Shown one piece after another: positions 54,431-64,000 of a DNA stretch of 64,000 bases; the first letter of the stretch is position 1; each line of letters begins with the position of its first letter. A program made the position numbers and the translations under genes. Source of the stretch: Scatophagus argus. Its lineage: Eukaryota > Chordata > Actinopteri > Scatophagidae. Under the pieces are notes generated by a model that was not told the origin of the DNA, made no database searches, and was given only the letters and a program-made list of their open reading frames with translations. The DNA lies in contig NC_058493.1 of assembly GCF_020382885.2 (NCBI RefSeq), positions 24,655,999-24,719,998 on the forward strand, given 5' to 3'.

Positions 54431-54439
54431 GAGCTATGC

Positions 54440-54560
54440 ACGTTTGGTCAGACCACTGACTCTATATAAAGCCAAAATAACTTGATTGCCCCCTGGTGGC
54501 TGTCAGTGGTACACTCCTCCCATAGCATGTTAGCAGATTTATCCCAAAGACATTTTCTGT
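54440..54560 (+). mobile_element. Short interspersed repeat carrying a CTCF-like site
   Basis: ACTCTATATAAAGCCAAAAT, AACTTGATTGCCCCCTGGTG, CTGTCAGTGG and CATGTTAGCAGAT in order resemble a repeat common in teleosts. The minus strand of 54487-54500 reads GCCACCAGGGGGCA, a near-consensus CTCF core. Confidence 0.4.
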
Positions 54561-56081
54561 CATTTTGTTCATGTTGATTTATGTTCAGCATAATAAACTG
54601 AACTACAACATAGATTATTGGAGCTACTGGGACAAAATAAACGGCCCTTAATACAATTCATTTTCCTCAACAGGTGGTAGGGACCAAAACCAGAGCTGAA
54701 ATTTAGTAAAATAAATTTAGTAAAATTTTAGGGTCCACGATGTTTGCTTACTTAGAGCAAATTAATTTAGTAACTGTTACTTGACCCTAATAAGTGAAGT
54801 GACCCTAATATCCTGTGGCAAAACATTAAGGAGCATGTCCCTGAAAGAATTAAGGACTTTTTGGCGCCAGCATCTCAGGGCTAATTTTTTTTTTTTTTAG
54901 CAATTTCCCAATTCATTTGTCACAGTGTCACAGCCTGACAGAAGAGGAATGAATGTATTGTTTATTACAAGAAGCACAAAGGGATGATCTTACATGTTCC
55001 CCGTCTCTATGTAGCTGTTACATTACAGCTGTTATTTCATGGCTACTTTCCATCTTAGACTTAAGAAATGAAATAATTTTTTCATGATTTTCTACTGCAT
55101 CAAAAGGAGTCTGTACATCTATTTTTGATATGTTCTGACCTATACTGACCCTTCTTGGTCATTCAGTTTGTTTGGAAGACTTGCACTAATAAGCAGCTGT
55201 GAAGTTGGAGTTTTGTGTTTCTTAATGATGCCACCTGCTGTGCTCTTTGAAACTTTTCACCCTGATGTTCAGCTCTCTCTGTACTTACTGGACAATGAGT
55301 GAGATTTTCATACCTCTGCCCTGTCACTGTATTTTATTGCACTGTCATTCACGGGACTGTGTTTGCTGTGTTTTGTTTTAAACCGTGTCCGATGTAATTC
55401 AAGTTGCAGAGAAATCTAAAACGGCTTTCACATTAATGGGACGCACCCTAATCTGATGTGAAGAGTTGCTACAAGTCTTGGAATAATTATTGCCTGAAAA
55501 CATTTCAACTTTCATTTTTAATTAATTTGTAAACTATAAATGAAAGAAAAAGTGGGCAAGTGGATGTAGATCACATCCTAATTCAATCAATTCCAGATGA
55601 AGCTAAAGGGGTTTTATCTTTCAGAAGATGTCAGAGAAGAAAACTGAAATCATAAACTGAACTTTTACCTTCAGAAGTGCTTTATATTTCCCTGACTGTC
55701 AAGAAAATCCTTATTGTGACAAAGCCCTGAGAGTATTCATTCTGGCATCATTTTAACTTATAAATATCACATCTGCTGTGAGCAATACCATCCTTTTTTC
55801 CTCTTCAGTCGTACTCATTATTGGATTTTCTTGGTTTGCCATATCTTCTTGTTTATCAGCAGTGCCACATCAGTAAAGTTAAATAATAGAATATGTTGTT
55901 TTATGCCATTTTCAGATGATTCATCTCATTATATGTGCAATCAGCTCACAGTGGTCAATGTCACACATCATTAGCCCCTGTTAACAATAATTTTCTCAGC
56001 TCTGTAATTAACCCTCATGTAGTGGCCTTTGTTGTCTTGATTACTGTGCCCTTTGTAAAGCTTTCTCTATTGTGGCCAGAC

Positions 56082-56082
<1 letters not shown>
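54561..56082. other. No gene recognised
   Basis: No exon, RNA gene or clear transposon is seen. T run at 54888-54898. Confidence 0.4.

Positions 56083-56118
<36 letters not shown>
56083..56118 (+). repeat. (CA)n microsatellite
   Basis: Eighteen CA units without interruption. They generate the Val/Cys-repeat end of an opposite-strand open frame that is not a gene. Confidence 0.95.
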
Positions 56119-56119
<1 letters not shown>

Positions 56120-56216
56120 TTAAGCTGTGTTTATCATCATATAGACATGGATTAGTCACATGACATGCTTCCTGGGCACAGGTGTGGGGCCCATTTAACT
56201 CCCTTGGGCCCAAGCG

Positions 56217-56405
56217 TTTACAAAAAGACATAAAGCAACTACAGAACGACTGCAAAGAGATGCAAAACTGCCAAAATAAAAAAAAGGATACAAAATGACC
56301 ACAAAGAGACTTATATTGAATACTTGAATTACTGCAAAGAGATGAAATGACTACAAAGGGACAGAAAACAGCTACAAAAATGCCTGCAAATAGATAAAAA
56401 ATGAC
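56217..56405 (+). repeat. Diverged minisatellite, unit like CAAAGAGAC(T)ACAAAATGAC
   Basis: Imperfect repeats of about 15-20 bp: ACTGCAAAGAGATG, ATGACCACAAAGAGAC, ACTGCAAAGAGATG, ATGACTACAAAGGGAC, AGCTACAAAAATGC. Similar CAAAGAGAC-type minisatellites are common in fish. Confidence 0.7.
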
Positions 56406-57960
56406 CCCAGTGAGACTTAGGCAGCTTTCCACGTCTGTGTCCAGGGGCTCTTCCATCCTTGTAGATGTAGTTAATATCGTTTTAGTAAGATAACAGAAGT
56501 TAAATTTTGTCCTTTTGAAATGCTTTCAGACAGAGGCACTTACAGGAGTGAGGTGATGAAGGACAAAATGCCCCACTTTGCCCTTATTTGTTGTGTTCCT
56601 ATGTAGGTCCGTGATATAATTAACATTCACAGGCTGCCATTCCTTAGTCCACAGTGACTTGTTCTCATTGAGAAGTTCACAAGGTACTTCTTTACCGCCA
56701 CAGTCTGCGGATTAGTTTCCATGGAAACAAAGCTGTCGGAAGTCGGGAGGAATACGTTGCCCAATACTTGTGTTTGCTTCTTCCAGTGGAGGATACGTTA
56801 CAGGAAAGTTTGAAGAGTGTTGTTGACAGGTTTGGGAGCTCTCAGGGGCTGAAAGTGTTGGAAAAACCTTGAGATTCTTTCTCTTCTTCCTGCACATCCA
56901 GTTCTCATTCTCTGGACTCATTAACTTTTTGTGTTGCTAGAGATTTTGACTATTCACACCAAATTTGTGGTGATTTATTCATCAAAAGCCAAATGGAGAG
57001 CTTAAAAACAAACAGCAGCGTTTTAAACAGATTGGAAAATCACAGACCTTGCATTAATAACCTGATAATTCCCCCATGAATTATTCAGTAAAAGGAGCTC
57101 CGCTATGTTTGCTTTATCTGTCCACGCTGTGTTCTTCCTGTCTTAACCTTGACTTGTTTGCATATTACTAACTCTTACCAGAATGTTATGATTGTAGTCT
57201 CCTGCTTGTATTAATTTGTGCTTCAAAAGAATAACTAATAGTACTGACGATCACGTGTGATATTCAGAACAACAGGAACAGGTAATAACACCCTGTTGTG
57301 TCTTAAGCAAAGTGAATGTGAATGTCATTTTCTTTGAGTGCCTTTTAGTTTGTCATTGAGGTTTTATTAAAGGGACAGCTAGGCGTGTTAGGCTTGTTTT
57401 GACTACTCTGATCTGAACTGACACCAAGGAGCCTTTTTTCTCCCTATTGGTAACGTTGTTAGGGGAGTCACTGTAGCAGATCACAGTTTGGAAGTTGGCC
57501 ACTGGGGGCTAAATGAGCCATTCAGTGAGTCTGAGGTGAAAAGATGGAGCCGGATGACTTCATTGTGTTCATGCTCAGGGAGGACTGAAAATCTAATCTA
57601 AACTGGCCAAAGAGACAAGTCTGAATGGGAACATGTAGACATGTGTAACATCTATTGTAGTATCTGGAGATTAGTATGCTTGATGTCCTTCAGGGATCTG
57701 AAGATTAGTATGGTTAATGTTTTCCTGGGGGCCCTCAGTACATATGTCTCAAGTTCAGGGGTATACGGCATATAGGAAGAGGGTCTTTTCTCCCCCTCTT
57801 TCTGCTGCAAAATAGAACTGAGGTCCTTTGATGATTGACTGACGTCTTATTTCGTAACCAGCAACCGATCTAAATAAGGAACTGATCAAAGATGTTTCAG
57901 CAGTGCGATCTTCATTTGGCCTGGATCCACTCACATGCATGTAATGGATCCAATATACAA
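56406..57960. other. No gene recognised
   Basis: No coding exon or known element is supported. The minus-strand frame 56921-56712 has no family resemblance. Confidence 0.4.
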
Positions 57961-57962
57961 CA

Positions 57963-57986
57963 CTATCTATCTATCTATCTATCTAT
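57963..57986 (+). repeat. (CTAT)6 microsatellite
   Basis: Six tandem CTAT units. Confidence 0.95.
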
Positions 57987-60900
57987 GGTATATATCAATA
58001 TTTTCAACAAGTTGTGGGGTTTATTTTAGGCATTTTTTGTAAGAGAAAATAAATCAGCCTCTCTATCAGTTTTCAATTTGGCCCTGAAAGAAGGAGGACA
58101 ACTTTGCTGACAACAAATCCTTTGAAAATGCTAGAAGCAATGATGAACTGATCCAAATACAAGCACTGCCTGTGTAGCCAAAGCTTCAGTATATTCCTGT
58201 GCCACAGCCCGGTCATGATGATTCACAGAGGAGGACAGAAGAAAAAAATATTTCTGCTTCAGAAAGTTATGGTTAGTTTTACAGACTCTCTTTTTTTTCT
58301 TTGAAAAAACGGCAATCTTGTACTTTTTCAGTATCAAAAGAGAAAAAGTATTTTTTGCAGCAGCAGTATAAGAGCACACAAGTCAAAAAGGCTGGGAACT
58401 ACAACCAAAGACCTCCGTTGTTGTCCAAAAACTATTAGGAATCCATCACATTCACATACGCTGTACTGCTGGTGTAAATACTCACTCGAGCACTAAGTGT
58501 ATAATGTTACGCTGTTTGTGAAAAGTGGTCTCCATGTACCATTCAGTCCTGTTTGAGTGCTGTTTGCTAAAAACCACAGTGTCCTGCTGCTTTAGAAAAT
58601 CACTTAGCCTTTTCTAAAAAATCTCATTATACAGTTTATTTGTGATTAAGATTTATGTCTTTAGTAGGAACAAACACAGGCTTTTTCAGTTTCAGATTTT
58701 GATTTTATTTGTTGGATTTTGCACAATGAAGGTTTGTTCTGTCGACAGAATAAATGTTGTGCGGTGGATGGCAAACTGTATTAGTCAAAGAGGCTGAATA
58801 ATTTCAGTAGCCTACAAATGTTAAGGATAATTTGAAAGGTTCTGTCTGCAATGTAAACAACTGAATTCTTTAAAGCAATAATGAAACTCTTGTAACTCTT
58901 GGGTAATTGATTTAAATATTATTGGTCTGAAAGGGAAAGGCCTAACAATCAAGACTGGGTTTAGTTTATTATTATCATTATTATTATCATTAAGAGAGAA
59001 AGACTTAAATCCAGTGAAGTGTTGGGACACCACCTCATTAGAGGTATCTGCCTTTTCCACCGATGTATTCAGATTTTTCCTTTAATCTGGAATCTGGGTC
59101 AGAAAAGAGACACATGCAGGGTCCATTGATGTCTCTTCACAAAGCAGTCCTGTTAAGTCACTATTTTGTTAATTCATTTAACGCATCGTGTGCTCACGAT
59201 GCATCTCGCCTCAACAGATTAACGATCACAATGAGACATTCCTCTCTCGCCACATAACAAATGTTCAGCTGAGAGACGTGTTGATAATTGGCTACGGAGG
59301 CGTCCTGTGCACTTGAAAGAAAGCCGAAGAATATCCATTGTGTTGCATGCCGTGCCAGATAGCAGCAGCTATTACAATAGCTTCTGATTACTTGTTATCA
59401 AAGTGAAACAACATGTCTGAATGTTTTACAATAGGAGGTAGATATGAAAGCCAGATTGGTGGTTTTGGGGTTTTTTTTGTTGTTGCTGAAAGAGCACAGA
59501 AAGCACACAATCAGTCAGCTGCTTTATATTTTGATAACAAACTTCTTTAAAGAAAATAATCCAGTTTGGTGAAACATACATCACCGAGTCCAAAAAAGTT
59601 GGCAAGTTGTGTTAAACACGAAAACAGTACAAAGACAGTCTATTTAATGCGCTTATTCTGAATTTGACGCCGGCAACACGTTTCAAACAAGGCGGGGCAG
59701 GAGTAAGAAAAGGCTGGGAAAGTTGTGTACAGTTCAACATGTTTACCTGTCGGAACATTCAACAGGTAAACATGCTGATTGGTGATTTGTCTGAAAACGA
59801 TGCGTTCAGAAAGTCTGGACAAAGATGGCATATTATTAGGTGCACTTTTGTGTTTGTGGCCAGTGTTTGAGGCCTTCCTGCCACAAAGCCTTTTCAAAAT
59901 AATGTGTTTAAAATGAAACGGCACCTAAGATTAGACATAAAAATCAGTTTGGTTAAATTTAGGGGAAAGATCGATGATGCTTGGTTCCACATGGGACACG
60001 AACACTGGTCTCCTGTTTGAAGGCAGTGTGTGTGTGTGTGAGGGCTTTCTCCCTGTATTGTGCAGTCTGTCCTCTGTCCTCGTGCAGTCAGACTGCAACT
60101 ACATCTGCATCACCACTTGTTGGCTAAGAAGTGAACTCAAACTCCCCTTACTAGGATATCCATAGAACTTTCAACGGCATCTCACATCAGCAAGCCTGCT
60201 CAGCGGTCACGAAAGCTGACCTCAGGATAAGAATGTTTTGTTCAGCTATTTTCAAGGTGAAGAATGAATTACTCCTTCTATTGGATTTGCTTTAATAATT
60301 TCTTTATCTGAATACAAAACATTTCTTTTGTCAGGTTTGTACATCTCTGTATGTACAACTGTTATTTCTCCTTCACTTTGCAAACTGTGTTTTTTATAAT
60401 TTTCTTTTTGCTGTCTTCACTCCACTCTGAGGCTAAGACATCATCATCGTTTGGCTGGTTGTGTAATGTCACCATAGAAACACAATTTTAAAAAATGACC
60501 AAAGGATTACACAATTATGGACAGCCCTAAAAAAATCTTATCTTCCATTGGAATTATTTATATTAAAAGGTTTTTTTGAGGTTTTTTTTTTGCATGGCAG
60601 TTTTTGATCTTTATTTTAGGAGCCCTGCAAAACCACCAGAGAGATGCATTAAAAACCGGTTTGTCATCATTTTGCAGCCACTGAGTCGCAGCTGTCCTGA
60701 CTGTGCCGAATCCAGGAGAGATTTTAGCCTCGTCAGTTTCATTCGCATACGTCGCAGAGGGTAACCACATCCTCCACCTCAGACCAGAATGAGTCTGCTG
60801 CTTGACAGCCCTCCTGAAACGTGCATTTTAATACCTTTAATAACAAAAATTCACGCATGATACGTGATGTGAGTTTAACATTGACAGACATAACCAGCTC

Positions 60901-61310
60901 TGCTCCCCGCAGCCTGTCAGGTTGAATAAGGCAGCGTTGGATGCCCTTGGACTCAGAGTGCAGCAAGCTGTATTGGATCTGTGCATTAAACACTATTGAC
61001 AGCCTCAGGAGAACAGAATGGTCCAAGGCCCTTGAGGAAAGATGGTGCTCACACACACGCACACGCGCTGACAAATACACACTTGGACAAAGACACCCTT
61101 GTGCATCAATTGATGTAGTTTGATCTGAGTTGTTTCATGTCTGCTCCAGGGACTTTATCACAGGTTATCTCTCTGGTGCTCTCTGTCTTCTGGATCAAGC
61201 AGGTTTGCCTACACGGGGCCACCTGTCTGAACACTCCTCTGATGAGATTACTCACACTGGGATTTTGGCTGTGTTTTCATGCATGCATTTCGATGCGATA
61301 CTCTCTTAAT
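57987..61310. other. No gene recognised; possible conserved noncoding patches
   Basis: No exon is supported. A (TTA/TCA)n stretch lies at 58968-58993. A low-repeat stretch at 59290-59420 has clustered TAAT/ATTA-type homeodomain words and could be a conserved element, but nothing in one sequence alone can show this. Confidence 0.35.
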
Positions 61311-61317
61311 GCTGTGA

Positions 61318-61665
61318 ATGGTTAGCGCTGTCGCCTCATAACAAGAGGGTCCCAGGTTCGAATCCCAGTCTGGGCCCTTCTATGTGGAGTTTGCATGTTC
61401 TCCCTGTGCCTGCATGGGTTTTCTCCGGGTTCTCCGGCTTCCTCCCACAACGCCAAAAACATGCACATTAGGTTAATTGGCTACTCTATATTGCCTTTAA
61501 GTGTGAGTGTGAGAGTGTGTGGTTGTTTGTCTTTGTGTGTCAGCCCTGCGATTGACTGGCGACCAGTCCAGGGTGAACCCCGCCTCCCGCCCGCAGTCAG
61601 CTGGGATAGGCTGCAGCCTCCCGCGACCCTGACGGATAAGCGGTATAGAAAATGGATGGATGCTA
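61318..61665 (+). mobile_element. tRNA-derived SINE with RTE-type tail
   Basis: tRNA-like head with A box GGTTAGCGCTG and B box GGTTCGAATCC (61354-61364). The conserved fish SINE body follows (GTTTGCATGTTCTCCCTGTG, GGGTTTTCTCCGGGTTCTCC, ACATTAGGTTAATTGGCTAC). The tail (GACTGGCGACCAGTCCAGGG, GGATAAGCGGTATAGAAAAT) ends in TGGATGGA, as in elements mobilised by RTE LINEs. It is nearly full length. The frame across it (61395-61742) is not a gene. Confidence 0.8.
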
Positions 61666-63640
61666 TGCCTGTTTATTACAATATACTGAATTCAAGAAAA
61701 TGGAACTACAGTGACTGGAGCGAATGCAAATTATTAGACTGAGTGAATTATGCACACATTCAGTTAAAATGTTAAATCTCCACACAAAGAAACTCACTGT
61801 ACCTCATTATGCTTCAAAACCATTTGTCAAACACTCAGACACAGAGATAAGAGCATGTCTTTTAATCAGCGATACTCATTAGTAAAATACTTTTTGAATA
61901 CCCTGTGATTGGACATCCACCCACATGCATTGTGGTTTTAAGCAACTAAGAGTCCATATATTCACTTGATCTAGCTATATATTATATATATTCTGTGTAA
62001 TGAGCAGCACCACTGGGACAATCAAAGACTCAGTTGGCAGTCCGCCTTACATTTCAGACATTTCAGACTTTTCAGACTGGAAAGCAAGACACACGCACAC
62101 ACATGCACGCACGGAAATTGTTTTTCACAAATCAGATTTAATCCACCCGTTTGTTATTCGACTCAGATTTAAAGACGTGTGTCTGTCTCAGTCTGCCTGC
62201 GAAAATCAGATTTCAGACTGTCTTGTATGTGTGGGCATGTACGGTGTTGAAATGAGACAATCTTATTTGCTTTTCACTCAGCACCACTGGATACACAGTT
62301 TAAAATGGAAAAAAAGGACTTGTGAAATGAACCTTTAAAGTCACACGGCTCAATAAAGTTTATCTGCAAAAAGTATTAGTTGGATAATTTCCGCTTAAGA
62401 GGATTTTTGGAAAACCAGTACGACGTGAATGCATTCTTTGGAGGGAACGTGGACGTCTCCACGTCCACACAGCGGGGCGATCGTTCATGCATGTGTATCA
62501 CTGTAATTTTTTCCATGCGTGAGGTCTGTGTTTGTGTCTGTAAAACGGATGGATGAATTTACAGCAAACCTATGCTGCTTCTCGCCTCCCGGGTTGATTC
62601 CCCACCCCCTTTTCTTCATGTCCATAAATACATGTCCACGCAGAAAACATATTTGTCTGTTCTCAGGCTGCGCTTGACTGGCAAGCAGGGTAATAACCTT
62701 CCCGCTGGAAGGGATTAGCAGCAGAATTCAAATGGCAGATATGACACATATGAATACATCATGTTAGCAGGTGCGGAGGTTCTCGCACTGCCTTTTGGGG
62801 GGGGGGCAGAATCAGTCATGATGCTTCTGACATCACATACAGCAAAAGATTTTTGATGAAAACGAATGGATGTAGATATTTATAGCTTTAAATCAGGTTT
62901 GAAAGATTTACTGCATTTGTCACACGCTGACTAATTCTGCATCTGGCTGTCATTTCCTTGTCGATTTGTCAAGTGAAAGAAATTGTAACATGATTAAACC
63001 AGAGATGGCGGTTGTTCACTTTTGTGTCATCATCAGCCGTGACTAATTATATGACATGACCCGGACTAATGAGAGAGTGACAAGGTGTAAATAGTGAGAG
63101 CCAGTCATCAACAGTTCTGTCTTAGCTTGCTGGATACGTTAATCACCAGCCTGCAATTACTTAACGTACACTCATGAAAATAACCATAAATCTGGTACAC
63201 CGTAAATCGGCACAGCATGTGTTGTAATGTGTTAATTAGCTGCTTACCTAGCACTGCGTTTTACCACTGGAGTAAAACATTTTGGTGTCTTAGCATTAAC
63301 ATTTTATTTTGTATTTTAGGGCCCGGTCCTACATTTCAAAATCAGTGAGCCTTTCTATTAGCCTGTGTCATCAGGGGGCTTTACAGTGAACAGTTTTCTG
63401 TTATGACTTCAAAGAACACAGCAGGGAGCACTTCGGTGTCGTGCTTTGGTTGCTATGATACGAAATATTGTAATATCGTAACAGATGTAACAGACAATTA
63501 TGTGTTTCAAGTACCAAATTTTGCAATTTTGAGGACCCACCAGCCTGAGTGGGTTTATGAGAGGGTGAGGAAACATCACACATGGACACTCAATGTGTGC
63601 TGACGGAGCAACCGTGACACTCCGACGCTCACGCTGCTGG
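61666..63640. other. No gene recognised
   Basis: Nothing coding is seen. A G run (62798-62806) and a low-repeat stretch at 62930-63190 are the only notable parts. Confidence 0.4.
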
Positions 63641-63664
63641 GATTTGTAACGTTGTGCATAGCTG

Positions 63665-63755
63665 TTTTCATCTGTTTGAAGTCTTTGTGCTAAGCTAAGC
63701 TAACCAGTTATTTACCCATGTAGCTGTTAGCTGACAGCTACATGGGTCATGTTGT
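63665..63755 (-). mobile_element. Short interspersed repeat with perfect hairpin
   Basis: GAAGTCTTTGTGCTAAGCTA followed by AGCTAACCAGTT is the reverse-orientation form of the repeat at 52180-52340. It contains a perfect inverted repeat with 14-bp arms, ACCCATGTAGCTGT (63714-63727) and ACAGCTACATGGGT (63734-63747), around a 6-base loop. Confidence 0.5.
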
Positions 63756-64000
63756 ATAACTCTAGGCAAAAAAGCAAACGCTAGTATGCATATTTCACAA
63801 AATGTCCAACTATTATCATTAACAATTGTCCAACTATTAACATTAACAATCATATATGACAATAAAAATGACAAAATGTCATAGCAGTAGTAGCCATCGG
63901 GTGCACGGAAGAGAAAACAAAAATTTGTGAGCGCAAAGTAAAAGAAATGATTTTAAAATTAGCTTCAGAGTCTGTCACGTTTTCGTGATGCAAAGTTCGG

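Noticed and set aside
56082..56456. 124-codon minus-strand frame ending in Val-Cys repeats
   Set aside because: It translates a CA microsatellite and a minisatellite. No real gene.
57490..57520. CTCF-like GGCCACTGGGGGCTAAA
   Set aside because: The core is one base short of the consensus spacing; weaker than the motifs reported.

Overview
The window is nuclear DNA from a ray-finned (teleost) fish. The evidence is multi-exon vertebrate genes with GT-AG introns, sin3a and taldo1 coding exons that are clearly vertebrate, and a dense set of fish-type interspersed repeats (L2/Rex-like LINE tails, tRNA-derived SINEs, hAT and Tc1/mariner relics). There is no bacterial, plasmid or phage content. Almost every long open frame that is not an exon listed here is chance.

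Layout. All three recognisable genes lie on the minus strand, so their order of transcription runs right to left: taldo1 (41168 to 30780), an unnamed secreted/surface zona-pellucida-domain gene (27498 to 17333), and sin3a (promoter near 4.3-4.4 kb, start codon at 1811, running off the left edge inside its fifth coding exon). I rebuilt taldo1 (8 coding exons, 338 aa) and the ZP gene (14 coding exons, 717 aa) exon by exon; all splice phases close and both totals divide by three, which strongly supports the models.

The central event is a young tandem duplication. The segment 81-8443 (sin3a coding exons 1-4, part of exon 5, sin3a promoter, spacer, and the last coding exon of the ZP gene) recurs as 8444-18115 with few mismatches. 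The left copy stays attached to the body of sin3a, so sin3a looks intact. The right copy stays attached to the body of the ZP gene, so that gene also looks intact. The redundant halves are decaying. The right-hand sin3a 5' part has lost its start-codon exon in a 1462-bp deletion, has a 29-bp frameshifting deletion, and carries a 255-bp SINE and a 2.6-kb hAT transposon that landed in its first noncoding exon. The left copy keeps an orphan ZP terminal exon.

Right of taldo1 (41.2-64 kb) no protein-coding exon could be supported. This part holds LINE and Tc1/mariner relics, a GC-rich candidate promoter with a splice donor near 48.4-48.6 kb on the plus strand (possibly the first noncoding exon of a gene lying beyond the window), several CTCF-like motifs, SINE/MITE-like repeats, microsatellites and a diverged minisatellite.
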